Shown here piece by piece: positions 30,797 to 39,253 of a DNA stretch of 64,000 nucleotides. Source of the DNA: Bacteroidales bacterium (GTDB lineage: Bacteria; Bacteroidota; Bacteroidia; Bacteroidales; UBA932); assembly GCA_017519185.1 (NCBI GenBank), contig JAFWSX010000001.1, forward strand, positions 62,001 through 126,000, written 5' to 3'. The translations under genes and the position numbers were made by a program. A model generated the notes under the pieces. It had not been told where the DNA came from, did not search any database, and was given only the letters and a program-made list of their open reading frames with translations. The stretch's first letter is position 1; the number at the start of each line of letters is the position of its first letter.

Positions 30797-30905
30797 AGTA
30801 CTATTCTTTGCATTGATGTTTACGATGCAAAGATATAGAAAAAAACCAATACCTTGCAAGACAAAGTACCAAAAATTTTAAAAATATTTTTGATACTAAA
30901 GTACT
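30797..30905 (-). promoter_or_regulatory. Promoter and possible PadR operator sites of the PspC-PadR-PspC unit
   Basis: Read on the minus strand, TTG (30857-30859), 21 bases, then TATCTTTG (30828-30835) is a complete Bacteroidota promoter. Copies of a GTACT-like motif surround it: AGTACT at 30797-30802, a GGTACTT-type copy at 30864-30870, and AGTACT at 30900-30905. They could be operator half-sites for the PadR protein, which is an inference from position and repetition only. Confidence 0.5.
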
Positions 30906-31939
30906 ATGTTATCTAAAGCCTTAGAAATCACGCTGTTGGGATTGAGAGCCTCGGGAGCTCCTTCATCACCTTTTTCGCAAATACTTTGAACAAGCGGAAT
31001 TTGTGCGAGAATATCGATGCCATATTTGGCCGCGATGGCCTTGCTTCCGTCCTTTCCGAAGATGTAATATCTGTTGTCGGGAAGCTCGGCCGGCGTAAAC
31101 CACGCCATATTCTCTATTATACCATATATATGTTTGTTGATTTTCGGGTTGCGGAACATATTGATGCCCTTCTCCACGTCGGCAAGCGCCACTGCCTGGG
31201 GAGTCGTCACGATGATGGCTCCGTCCACCGGAATGTCGTTGACCAGTGTGATGTGGATGTCTCCCGTTCCCGGAGGCAGGTCGATGAGCAGATAGTCCAG
31301 CTCTCCCCACTGCACCTGGAGGATGATCTGCTTGAGGGCGTTGCACGCCATCGGACCTCTCCAGATAAGGGCCTGCTCAGGGCTGGCGAAGTAGCCGATG
31401 GACATCCATTTGACTCCGTATTTCTCCAGGGGGAGTATGAGCTGCTGAGTACCTTCTTCGGTTTCCCGCTCAAGAGCCTGGGGCATCATTCCTTCGGTTC
31501 CCGTCATCTTGGGAACGGACGGTCCGTAGACGTCTGCGTCGGCCAGGCCTACGCGGTAGCCCCTGCGGGCCAGAGACACGGCCAGGTTCACTGCAACGGT
31601 GCTCTTGCCAACGCCACCCTTGCCGGATGCGATGACTATTATCTTGCCGATGTGCTGCAGTTCTTCCATTCCGAGGTCAGCGGGCGAACTGCTCTTTGCC
31701 TTCTTCTCGCGCACCAGTTCCAGTATCTGGATTTCGTGCTGCGGGAAGGCTTCTTTGAGGGCTTCGGTGCAGGCCTGCTTGATGCTGCCTGCGAGAGGGT
31801 CCCTGCGGGTGAATACCAGCTGGAAGGATATAGTCTTGTCATCCGCCTTGAGGTTCTCCACAAGTCCGAGACGGACTATGTTTTCCTGATAGGCGGGATG
31901 TATGACGCCGCCGAGGACGTCAAGAATCCGTTGTTTCAT
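30896..31939 (-). CDS. Mrp/NBP35-type P-loop ATPase, iron-sulfur carrier family
   Basis: This 347-residue protein starts with a MIP18/DUF59-like domain (about 1-75), followed by a deviant Walker A GKGGVGKST (106-114), DADVYGPSVPKM, and LLIDLPPGTGD. The family transfers iron-sulfur clusters to target proteins. The CxxC cluster-binding motif usually found after ENM is absent: the segment reads ENMAWFTPAELPDNRYYIFG. The protein may therefore bind its cluster differently or have a changed role. An in-frame ATG at 32017 lies inside aspS, so I chose 31939, which follows the aspS stop by one base. Confidence 0.9.
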   Translation of the reverse strand: MKQRILDVLGGVIHPAYQENIVRLGLVENLKADDKTISFQLVFTRRDPLAGSIKQACTEALKEAFPQHEIQILELVREKKAKSSSPADLGMEELQHIGKIIVIASGKGGVGKSTVAVNLAVSLARRGYRVGLADADVYGPSVPKMTGTEGMMPQALERETEEGTQQLILPLEKYGVKWMSIGYFASPEQALIWRGPMACNALKQIILQVQWGELDYLLIDLPPGTGDIHITLVNDIPVDGAIIVTTPQAVALADVEKGINMFRNPKINKHIYGIIENMAWFTPAELPDNRYYIFGKDGSKAIAAKYGIDILAQIPLVQSICEKGDEGAPEALNPNSVISKALDNIVL

Positions 31940-31940
31940 A

Positions 31941-33713
31941 CTATTTCTTTTCAGGAGCCACGCTCTTGAGGAACAGCTCTTCCATCTGAGTGTCGTCGAT
32001 GGCGCTGGGGGCGTCAAGCATCACGTCGCGGCCCATATTGTTCTTGGGGAATGCGATGTAGTCACGGATGGTCTCCTGGCCTCCGAACAATGCACAGATA
32101 CGGTCGAAGCCGAATGCAAGACCTCCGTGAGGAGGTGCTCCGAACTTGAACGCATTGATGATGAAGCCGAACTTGTAGTCAGCCTCTTCAGAGCTGATGC
32201 CGAGCACTTCGAACATCCTCTTCTGGATGTCGGCCTGATGGATACGGATGCTGCCGCCTCCGAGTTCCGTGCCGTTCAGCACGAAGTCGTATGCGTTGGC
32301 ACACACTCTCTCGAGGTCTTCCTTGCGGTTGGAGTTGAACCACTCCATATGTTCCGGCTTCGGTGCGGTGAAGGGGTGGTGCATCGCATAGAAGCGCTGT
32401 GTCTCGTCGTCCCATTCGAGCAGGGGGAAGTCCACAACCCAAAGAGGTGCGAACACCTTGGGGTCGCGGAAGCCGAGGCGGTTGCCCATCTCGATGCGCA
32501 GCACGCCGAGCATTGTCTGGGTCTTGCGCTTCGCTCCGCAGAGCACGAGCACGAGGTCTCCCTTGGCTGCACCTGCTTCAGCGGCAACGGCCCTGAGCTG
32601 GTCTTCAGTATAGAATTTGTCGACAGACGACTTAACGCTGCCGTCTTCGTTCATCTTGATATATACAAGACCTTTGGCACCCACCTGAGGGCGTTTCACC
32701 CATTCAGTGAGTTCGTCGGTCTGCTTGCGGGTATAGCCGGCTGCGCCGGGAACGGCGATGGCTCCGACATATTCCACGCTGTCGAAAACTGAGAAGCCGT
32801 GGCCCTGCACCAGCGGAGTCACTTCGTGGATTTCCATACCGAAACGGATGTCGGGCTTGTCGCTGCCGTAGCGGTCCATTGCGTCGTACCAGCTCATTCT
32901 CGGGATGGGATTGGCTATGTCGGCGTTGACAACGGTCTTGAAGAGGTGGCGCATCATTCCTTCGAAGAGGTTCAGGACGTCTTCCTGCTCCACGAAGCTC
33001 ATCTCGCAGTCTATCTGGGTGAATTCCGGCTGGCGGTCTGCGCGGAGGTCTTCGTCACGGAAGCAGCGTACGATTTGGAAATAGCGGTCGTAGCCTGCCA
33101 CCATCAGCAGCTGCTTGAAGGTCTGGGGGCTCTGCGGCAGAGCGTAGAACTCTCCGGGGTTCATACGGCTGGGCACGACGAAGTCGCGGGCTCCTTCCGG
33201 AGTGGATTTTATGAGGAATGGAGTTTCGATCTCCATAAAACCCTGGGCGTCCAGATAGTTGCGAACCTCGTGGGCCATACGGTGACGGAGCGTGAGGGCG
33301 TTCTTGAGGGGGTTGCGGCGCAGATCGAGATAGCGGTATCTTGCTCGCAGCTCCTCGCCGCCATCGCTGACGTCCTCGATGGTGAACGGAGGGATGTCGG
33401 ACGGGTTGAGCACATTGACCTGGTCGAGAAGGATCTCGATGTCTCCGGTGTCCATCTTGGCATTCTTGCTCTGGCGTTCTGCCACGCGACCTGTGGCCTG
33501 GATGACGAATTCGCGGCCAAGAGATGCCACTGCGTCTGAAACGGCCTGAGCGCTGTTTGCGTCAGCCACGAGTTGTGTGATGCCATAACGGTCGCGGAGG
33601 TCTACGAATGTCATTCCTCCCATTTTGCGGATTCTCTGTACCCATCCGGCAAGGGTGACGGTTGTGCCGACGTTCTCAAGACGCAGCTCGCCACAGGTAT
33701 GTGTTCTGTACAT
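31941..33713 (-). CDS. aspS: Aspartyl-tRNA synthetase
   Basis: This 590-residue class II synthetase of bacterial type has an N-terminal OB-fold anticodon-binding domain ([19 protein letters not shown]), catalytic motifs in [49 protein letters not shown], the bacterial GAD insertion domain, and motif 3 around [16 protein letters not shown]. It charges tRNA-Asp. The length agrees with bacterial AspRS. It is directly followed by the mrp-type gene with a single-base gap, implying cotranscription. Confidence 0.97.
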   Translation of the reverse strand: MYRTHTCGELRLENVGTTVTLAGWVQRIRKMGGMTFVDLRDRYGITQLVADANSAQAVSDAVASLGREFVIQATGRVAERQSKNAKMDTGDIEILLDQVNVLNPSDIPPFTIEDVSDGGEELRARYRYLDLRRNPLKNALTLRHRMAHEVRNYLDAQGFMEIETPFLIKSTPEGARDFVVPSRMNPGEFYALPQSPQTFKQLLMVAGYDRYFQIVRCFRDEDLRADRQPEFTQIDCEMSFVEQEDVLNLFEGMMRHLFKTVVNADIANPIPRMSWYDAMDRYGSDKPDIRFGMEIHEVTPLVQGHGFSVFDSVEYVGAIAVPGAAGYTRKQTDELTEWVKRPQVGAKGLVYIKMNEDGSVKSSVDKFYTEDQLRAVAAEAGAAKGDLVLVLCGAKRKTQTMLGVLRIEMGNRLGFRDPKVFAPLWVVDFPLLEWDDETQRFYAMHHPFTAPKPEHMEWFNSNRKEDLERVCANAYDFVLNGTELGGGSIRIHQADIQKRMFEVLGISSEEADYKFGFIINAFKFGAPPHGGLAFGFDRICALFGGQETIRDYIAFPKNNMGRDVMLDAPSAIDDTQMEELFLKSVAPEKK

Positions 33714-33738
33714 ATAGTGTCAGTTTCGTTAGTTCTTA

Positions 33739-35106
33739 TTAGTTTGTAATAGTTCTCTGCCTGTTGGCGAGAATCATCATATAGCTCTGCTGCAAAAGCA
33801 CGGTGCTCCATACGAAATAGCCGTCAGCTGCCAGATGGAGGCCGTCGAGGCTGTAATCGGATTTCAGGAATCCATTTTCATCGCTGAGGGCTGACGCTAC
33901 GTCGATATAGTGGTAATTGTATTTCGTAGCAGCGGCTTCAAGATATTTGTTGAGTTCGACAACCTTCGGGTTGATGGTGTTGTTTCTGTCGTGCTCGGCG
34001 GTGACAGGCAGGGTAGACTGCACATAGAGGAAGGCATCAGGAATCTCTTTCTTAATCTTGTCGAGAAGTCTTTCATAGTCTTTCCAGATTTCATCGACGG
34101 TCCTGGAAGGATTAGGGATGTCGTTGATGCCGCCCATCAGGAAGATTGCGACAGGCTCATTGGCAATAACGTCGTCAAGACGGTTGTACATTCCCTTGAG
34201 CACATCGCCGCCTACACCTCTGTTGGAGACGCGGAGGAACGGGAAGAGCTCCTGCCAGGGACCGCGGCGGGTGATGCTGTTGCCGAGGAAGATCACGCTG
34301 TGGGTTTTCTCGGGAAGAGAGTTGAACTCAGACACGCGGTTGTGGTGTGCGGGGCTGATCTCGGGATAGCTGTGGTCGTTGGCCCTGTTGTATTGCTTGT
34401 ATGTAGTAGGCAGGTTGGCGAGAACCTTCTCGACGACTTTCTCGTAACCGAGACCGTTGAGGCTGCGGTCGTCGAAAGTATACTGTTCTGCCATCTTTCC
34501 GCTGGCATCGGCCATATTGGTTATGTCGACGAATTTGAAGACATTGCCGGATTCTGCTGCTTCCCTGATGTACTTGTTGGCTTTGGCGATTGCCACTGCT
34601 CCTTCATCGCTGACCTGGCGGTCGGCAAGGATGCTGATGTAGTAAAGTTCAGTTTCAGGAGAGATGGCGTGTGCGCGCCTGAAGATCTCCTTCACGTTGG
34701 CAATGACTGTGTCTGCGGCGAGGTTTGCTGTTCCCTCGGCAGCCCTCTTGATGTCCTGAAGGCCAGTGCTGACGAAAATCTTGGCAGGAGCTGCCTTGGC
34801 GATGTCGTCTACCCTGTAGAGTGTGTGGGGAGAGCCCTCGAACATAATACCACGGTTGATGAAACTGGTATCCTGGAAGAAATCGGACCATTCACCAAAG
34901 TCGATGATCTCGTCGCCGAGCATCACGATGTCTCCGTGATCTATCGGGAGATAGGAGAAAATGGTATTCTTCTCTATGAAATAATTCTCGTAATCGTACC
35001 AAGTGGGCTCAGGCACCTTGTCGAGTCTGGTCTTGGTCTGGCAACTGCACGTCATCATCAATACGGCCACTGCGGCCAGTGTGCAGAGTGTAAGGTTGTT
35101 TCTCAT
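33739..35106 (-). CDS. Lipoprotein with tandem SGNH-hydrolase domains, the first lacking catalytic residues
   Basis: This 455-residue protein has a lipoprotein signal (VLMMTCSCQ). It contains two SGNH/GDSL domains in a row. The first (about 55-235) has GDE with Glu66 where the catalytic Ser belongs, STGLQD in place of GxND, and DRSLNGLG without the C-terminal Asp-His pair. The second (about 265-455) is intact: GNS with Ser277, NRGVGGDV, GGINDI with Asn328, and DGLHLAADGY. So one active esterase or acetylhydrolase domain follows an inactive copy that may bind ligand. The frame also allows an ATG at 35130 overlapping the ychF stop; 35106 gives the better lipoprotein signal. It lies directly after ychF. 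Confidence 0.85.
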   Translation of the reverse strand: MRNNLTLCTLAAVAVLMMTCSCQTKTRLDKVPEPTWYDYENYFIEKNTIFSYLPIDHGDIVMLGDEIIDFGEWSDFFQDTSFINRGIMFEGSPHTLYRVDDIAKAAPAKIFVSTGLQDIKRAAEGTANLAADTVIANVKEIFRRAHAISPETELYYISILADRQVSDEGAVAIAKANKYIREAAESGNVFKFVDITNMADASGKMAEQYTFDDRSLNGLGYEKVVEKVLANLPTTYKQYNRANDHSYPEISPAHHNRVSEFNSLPEKTHSVIFLGNSITRRGPWQELFPFLRVSNRGVGGDVLKGMYNRLDDVIANEPVAIFLMGGINDIPNPSRTVDEIWKDYERLLDKIKKEIPDAFLYVQSTLPVTAEHDRNNTINPKVVELNKYLEAAATKYNYHYIDVASALSDENGFLKSDYSLDGLHLAADGYFVWSTVLLQQSYMMILANRQRTITN

Positions 35107-35122
35107 ATTGTTGGTTATTTTA

Positions 35123-36226
35123 TCAGACATTGAAGAGGAAATGCATTACGTCTCCGTCCCCTACGACGTAGTCCTTGCCTTCGCTGGCAAGTTTGCCGGC
35201 CGCCCTGCAGGCTGCTTCGCTGCCGTAGTGGATGAAATCTTCATATTTTATGACTTCTGCGCGGATGAACCCTTTCTCGAAATCGGTGTGGATGACTCCT
35301 GCCGCCTTGGGGGCCTTGTCGCCCTTGTTGATGGTCCAGGCGCGGACTTCGGGTTCTCCTGCGGTGAAATAAGTCTGGAGGTTGAGAAGCGCGTAGGCTT
35401 CGCGGATGAGGCGCTCCACGCCTGAGTGTTCCAGCCCGATTTCTTCGAGGAACATCTGGCGCTCCTCGTAGCTGTCGAGCTCGGCGATTTCGCTCTCGGT
35501 GCGGGCTGCGATGACCATCATCTTGGCGTCTTCGTTCTTGATGGCCTCGGCCACGGCTTCAGTGTACTTGTTGCCTGTAGCCGCCGAGTTCTCGTCGACG
35601 TTGCAGACATAGAGGACGGGCTTGCAGGTAAGGAGACAGAACTCCTTTGCCAGTTTTTCCTCGTCGGGGTTCTGGGGAATCACCTCGCGGGCGTTGTGAC
35701 CCTGCTCAAGTACTGCCTTGTAGCGTTCAAGCATCTCCCAGGCTTTCTTGGCGTTCTTGTCACCACCGGTGGTGGCCTGCTTGCGGACCTTCTCGATGCG
35801 GTTGGTCACTGTCTCGAGGTCCTTGATCTGCAGTTCCATATCGACGACGTCCTTGTCGCGGACGGGGTCCACGCTTCCGTCGACGTGGACGATGTTGCCG
35901 TCGTCGAAGCAGCGGAGCACGTGAAGGATGGCGTCAGTCTCGCGGATGTTGGCCAGGAACTGGTTGCCGAGGCCTTCACCTTTGCTGGCACCTTTCACCA
36001 GGCCGGCTATGTCGACGATTTCGACAGTGGCGGGAACCACTCTTTTGGGGTGGACGAGTTTTTCGAGCTCTTCGAGCCTGTGGTCAGGCACGTTGGTGGA
36101 GCCGATGTTGGGCTCTATCGTGCAGAACGGGAAATTGGCGCTCTGTGCCTTTGATGAACTGATACAGTTGAACAGAGTCGATTTCCCGACATTGGGAAGC
36201 CCTACTATTCCGCATTTTAAAGACAT
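35123..36226 (-). CDS. ychF: Redox-regulated ATPase YchF
   Basis: This 367-residue Obg-family protein has the P-loop GLPNVGKSTLFN at the start, DIAGLVKGASKGEGLGNQFL for switch II, a coiled-coil insert in the middle and a C-terminal TGS domain. The base-recognition motif reads NVDE (YVCNVDE), the NxxE form that makes YchF prefer ATP to GTP. It binds ribosomes and affects oxidative-stress responses in other bacteria. The frame extends to 36283, but MSLKCGIVGLPNVG at 36226 is the family start, and a -7 box (TATCTTTG on the minus strand) lies about 25 bases before it. Confidence 0.95.
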   Translation of the reverse strand: MSLKCGIVGLPNVGKSTLFNCISSSKAQSANFPFCTIEPNIGSTNVPDHRLEELEKLVHPKRVVPATVEIVDIAGLVKGASKGEGLGNQFLANIRETDAILHVLRCFDDGNIVHVDGSVDPVRDKDVVDMELQIKDLETVTNRIEKVRKQATTGGDKNAKKAWEMLERYKAVLEQGHNAREVIPQNPDEEKLAKEFCLLTCKPVLYVCNVDENSAATGNKYTEAVAEAIKNEDAKMMVIAARTESEIAELDSYEERQMFLEEIGLEHSGVERLIREAYALLNLQTYFTAGEPEVRAWTINKGDKAPKAAGVIHTDFEKGFIRAEVIKYEDFIHYGSEAACRAAGKLASEGKDYVVGDGDVMHFLFNV

Positions 36227-36308
36227 ATCCCGGATTTTTACAAACAATCCACAAAGATAGCAAATAATTACATTATTTGACACCGGCAGCGCGGTGGCCC
36301 CAGGGCAT

Positions 36309-36338
36309 AAAAAAACGACTTCGCGCAGTGCGAAGCCG
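36309..36338 (-). terminator. Terminator of the sigma54-activator/lptE/TPR/secG operon
   Basis: Read on the minus strand, CGGCTTCGC pairs with GCGAAG-CG (one A-C mismatch) around a 5-base loop and is followed by seven T. It lies about 25 bases after the secG stop. Confidence 0.85.
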
Positions 36339-36363
36339 TGTCCGTCCCTTGAGGCGTGGGCCG

Positions 36364-36708
36364 TTAATTCTGAGATGCGTCTTCCAGGGGAAGAGTGTTG
36401 CTCGGAAGTGAAGGCTGGCCTTCTGCAGGGATTGACTGTTCAATCATCTCTCTGACGGTGTCTCTTGAGGACCTCCTGTTGGGAATAACGAAGGTTGCCA
36501 CGATGCAGAGAACCATGATGACTGCTGCCAGTACCCAAGTTGTCTTCTCGAGGAAGTCTGCTGTCTGGCGAACGCCGAAAGTTGTGTTGCCTGAAGCAAA
36601 GTTGGCTGCCAGTCCGCCGCCTTTTGAGTTCTGTACCAATACTACGAGAGTCAAAAGGATGCTTGCCACCATAATGATGATCGAAACGGTTATATAAGCT
36701 GCTTGCAT
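36364..36708 (-). CDS. secG: Preprotein translocase subunit SecG
   Basis: This 114-residue membrane protein has two transmembrane helices at about 3-25 and 55-75, and the SecG signature between them (VQNSKGGGLAANFASG). It is an accessory part of the SecYEG channel that assists SecA-driven export. The tail after the second helix is hydrophilic. A longer frame begins at 36756 but would overlap the preceding gene; the ATG at 36708 begins at the first helix, 4 bases after that gene's stop. The order lptE / TPR protein / secG is frequent in Bacteroidales. Confidence 0.92.
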   Translation of the reverse strand: MQAAYITVSIIIMVASILLTLVVLVQNSKGGGLAANFASGNTTFGVRQTADFLEKTTWVLAAVIMVLCIVATFVIPNRRSSRDTVREMIEQSIPAEGQPSLPSNTLPLEDASQN

Positions 36709-36712
36709 GTCG

Positions 36713-37438
36713 TTATTGTTTTGTTTTTTCTTTACATCTTTCGATGAGGGCTGCAAAGTAAGTGTTTTTTTCCGGATAAAACAAAATAAGTTTCTTGTAA
36801 ATATCTATGGCTCTTCGATAAAAGCCCTGGGAATAGTAGATGCCGGCCAGAGTTTCGGTGCAGACCTCGTCGGTATCGGGGGCTTTGGGGCGCGCCTCGC
36901 TTGCCAGAATGCCGGCGGCACGGTCGAGCGAAGTGCTCAGGTTGCTCTTAGGTGTGAAGCGGAGATCTGAGTAGGATTGCCCGGCTTCAGCCAGTTCCTC
37001 GAAATCCTCTTTTGAGAAATAATCGCCTCCGGGAACTCTCCGGCGGGGGGCTGCGGAGGGTTGCACTTCAGTATGGTCACGGGCTGCCGGCACTTCCGGC
37101 GTCCGTTCGGGTTTCTGAACGGGCAGCTCCAGCGGGGCGTCGTCGCGGTGGTCCTCATCGGGGCGTACGTCAGCGCGCAGTCCTGTGCGCCTGCGTGAAG
37201 GCTGGTCCGCAGGGGTTAGGCCCAGCACCACGGCATCGTAGAGCCTGCAGCGGTCAGGAACATAAAGACCTATTTTCCTTGCAGCAGGGCGGATGTATTC
37301 GCGGTCCATCGCCACCATCCTTGAAAAATATTCTGCGCGTGCGGCGGCAAACCACGGATATCTGTCCATAGTTTCTTCCAGCGCGTGGATGTCGAGGGTT
37401 CTTATGTCGCGCGTCTGCTGCATGGAGCGGTTTACCAT
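36713..37438 (-). CDS. Cytoplasmic protein with C-terminal TPR-like helices, unknown function
   Basis: This protein of about 241 residues has no signal peptide. The first 80 residues are helical (HALEETMDRYPWFAAARAEYF). The middle (about 85-150) is a charged, Pro- and Arg-rich linker, and the C-terminal 60 residues look like one or two TPR helices (ETLAGIYYSQGFYRRAIDIYKKLILFYPEKNTYFAALIERC). The start overlaps the lptE stop (ATGGTAA), and secG follows, so it is cotranscribed with envelope genes. It may help envelope biogenesis; no specific role can be read. Codons in the linker are unusually GC-rich. Confidence 0.8.
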   Translation of the reverse strand: MVNRSMQQTRDIRTLDIHALEETMDRYPWFAAARAEYFSRMVAMDREYIRPAARKIGLYVPDRCRLYDAVVLGLTPADQPSRRRTGLRADVRPDEDHRDDAPLELPVQKPERTPEVPAARDHTEVQPSAAPRRRVPGGDYFSKEDFEELAEAGQSYSDLRFTPKSNLSTSLDRAAGILASEARPKAPDTDEVCTETLAGIYYSQGFYRRAIDIYKKLILFYPEKNTYFAALIERCKEKTKQ

Positions 37439-37941
37439 TGTGCTACGGAAGCGTTGAAGATGTCTTCGACCAGGGTTTCTATGATGTCGTCGCAAAGCGA
37501 AGCCTCGACAGCGTCGAGGGACAGTTCGGAATTGTAGTCCTGATAGGCGGCGAACTGTTTCTTCTCGAAATTCTCCTCGGGGTGGAGGACGTTTATGAAA
37601 GTGGCGTTGGCGGTGACGGTGAGCCTGTTCTGCGCTGCGACCTCGTCGGCGGTGATGGCCTGGGCCCTTACGTCGTAAGACTCGATGGTCACTATCAGCT
37701 GCAGGTCGCCGTCCTCTTCCTCTTCCTTGAGGCTGGTGAGCTTCTTGAACTTGTCTTTCAGTGCCTCAGTAAATGAGTTGGCAAGAGTAGGGTTGACCTT
37801 GAGGGCGTTGTTGACCACCGGTTCGATGGTTATCGTCTGGACATCCGGCTTGATGGATGTGCCTGAAAACGAATAGATGCCGCAGCCGCTCAAGGCTGCG
37901 ATACACAGGAGCATCGAAAATATAATGGCTGTCCTTCTCAT
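37432..37941 (-). CDS. lptE: LptE family LPS-assembly lipoprotein
   Basis: This 169-residue protein has a lipoprotein signal (AALSGC, lipidated Cys near residue 20). The sequence after it, GIYSFSGTSI, is the hallmark of Bacteroidota LptE. The mature domain matches the small alpha/beta fold of LptE, which plugs the LptD barrel and helps insert lipopolysaccharide into the outer membrane. It overlaps the upstream regulator gene by 4 bases and the downstream TPR gene by 7 bases, so translation is coupled in both directions. Confidence 0.9.
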   Translation of the reverse strand: MRRTAIIFSMLLCIAALSGCGIYSFSGTSIKPDVQTITIEPVVNNALKVNPTLANSFTEALKDKFKKLTSLKEEEEDGDLQLIVTIESYDVRAQAITADEVAAQNRLTVTANATFINVLHPEENFEKKQFAAYQDYNSELSLDAVEASLCDDIIETLVEDIFNASVAQW

Positions 37942-39158
37942 GCCAGTCCCAATTCTTTGATTTTTCTGTAAAGCGTCCTTTCCGAGATTCCCAACTCTTC
38001 GGCCGTAGCTTTGCGCTTCCCTCCGTTGCGTTCCAAAGCCTGGATTATCATATCGCGGGTGGCATCCTGCAGGGATACCGGAGTCTTGGGCTTCGGGGTG
38101 AGGTCAACGTGCTGGACTTCCTCGGGCTGCACCTCTTCCGGCTTGATTCCAGGCTGGTAGTCGTGCGGCTCCCCGATGTCGGAGATGTCGTCGATCACAA
38201 GGCGTTCGTTTGCGTGCTTGGTCTGGACCGGAATGGCGGAAGGCTGCACTGAGTCGACCCTTTCCTTGAGTTCGGAGATTTCCTGCCGCAGCTGGAAAAG
38301 GATCTTGAATATGATGTCGCGGTCGCTGAGGTAATCGGCACTCTGAGCGCCTGTCAGTGCCGGCATATTGTCATCGTGCTCCACGGGAAGATATTTCTGC
38401 AGTACTTCGGCGTGGATGTGGCGGTCTTTTTCGAGTATGGAGATTTGCTCAGCAACGCTCTTCAGCTGGCGGACATTGCCAGGCCAGCGGTAGTTCTGCA
38501 GCATCCGGACTGCGTCTTCGTCGAGCCGGACGGCCGGGACGTTGTATTTGTCGGCATAGTCAAGGGCGAATTTCTTGAAGAGCAGGTGTATGTCTTCCTT
38601 GCGCTCGCGAAGTGCCGGAACCTTGATGGGAACCGTGTTCAGCCTGTAGAAGAGGTCTTCCCTGAAGCGGCCGTTGGCCACTGCGTGACGCAGGTTGATA
38701 TTGGTGGCGGCGACTACCCTCACGTCTGTTTTGTGCACTTTGGACGAGCCCACCCTGATGAACTCACCGGTCTGCAGGACCCTGAGCAGGCGGACCTGGG
38801 TGGACAGGGGAAGCTCAGCCACTTCGTCGAGGAAGAGCGTGCCGCCGTTGGCTTCTTCGAAATAGCCTTTGCGGGCTTCGGTAGCTCCGGTGAAGGCGCC
38901 TTTCTCGTGTCCGAACAACTCTGAATCGATTGTGCCGTCAGGGATGGCACCGCAGTTCACAGCGATGTAGACCCCGTGTTTGCGGGGACTTTCATAATGG
39001 ATTATCTGGGGTATGAATTCCTTTCCGACGCCGCTCTCTCCGGTCACGAGAACGGAGAGGTCGGTGGGTGCCACCTGGCATGCAACTTCGATGGCCCTGT
39101 TCAGCTCAGGATTGTTTCCTATGATGCTGAAACGCTGTTTTATCTGCGTCAAATCCAT
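37938..39158 (-). CDS. Sigma54-dependent activator without receiver domain (AAA+ and Fis-type HTH)
   Basis: This 406-residue protein begins directly with the AAA+ domain of sigma54 activators: Walker A GESGVGKE, the GAFTGA loop that touches sigma54, and GTLFLDEV as Walker B. A linker of about 120 residues precedes a Fis-type helix-turn-helix (GGKRKATAEELGISERTLYRKIKEL). There is no N-terminal receiver or GAF domain, so, as in PspF, control must come from elsewhere. It leads an operon with lptE, a TPR protein and secG. I chose the ATG at 39158 because the upstream in-frame codons run through the promoter; a TAACTTTG box lies 6 bases before it. Confidence 0.92.
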   Translation of the reverse strand: MDLTQIKQRFSIIGNNPELNRAIEVACQVAPTDLSVLVTGESGVGKEFIPQIIHYESPRKHGVYIAVNCGAIPDGTIDSELFGHEKGAFTGATEARKGYFEEANGGTLFLDEVAELPLSTQVRLLRVLQTGEFIRVGSSKVHKTDVRVVAATNINLRHAVANGRFREDLFYRLNTVPIKVPALRERKEDIHLLFKKFALDYADKYNVPAVRLDEDAVRMLQNYRWPGNVRQLKSVAEQISILEKDRHIHAEVLQKYLPVEHDDNMPALTGAQSADYLSDRDIIFKILFQLRQEISELKERVDSVQPSAIPVQTKHANERLVIDDISDIGEPHDYQPGIKPEEVQPEEVQHVDLTPKPKTPVSLQDATRDMIIQALERNGGKRKATAEELGISERTLYRKIKELGLA

Positions 39159-39164
39159 ATTTGG

Positions 39165-39210
39165 CAAAGTTATAAAAATTTGAATTATTTGCTTATTAAT
39201 GTTACTTTTG
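39165..39210. promoter_or_regulatory. Divergent promoters for the sigma54 activator and the surface lipoprotein
   Basis: On the minus strand, TAACTTTG (39165-39172) lies 6 bases before the activator ATG. On the plus strand, TTTG (39179-39182), 20 bases, then TACTTTTG (39203-39210) forms a full promoter about 43 bases before the lipoprotein start. The two units overlap, so they may compete. Confidence 0.7.
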
Positions 39211-39253
39211 TAAGACATATACGCCGTAATAAACAATTGTAAACAATATTTGT

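Noticed and set aside
33910..35133. A 407-codon frame opposite the SGNH lipoprotein
   Set aside because: It is a shadow frame. The SGNH motifs and lipoprotein signal are on the other strand.
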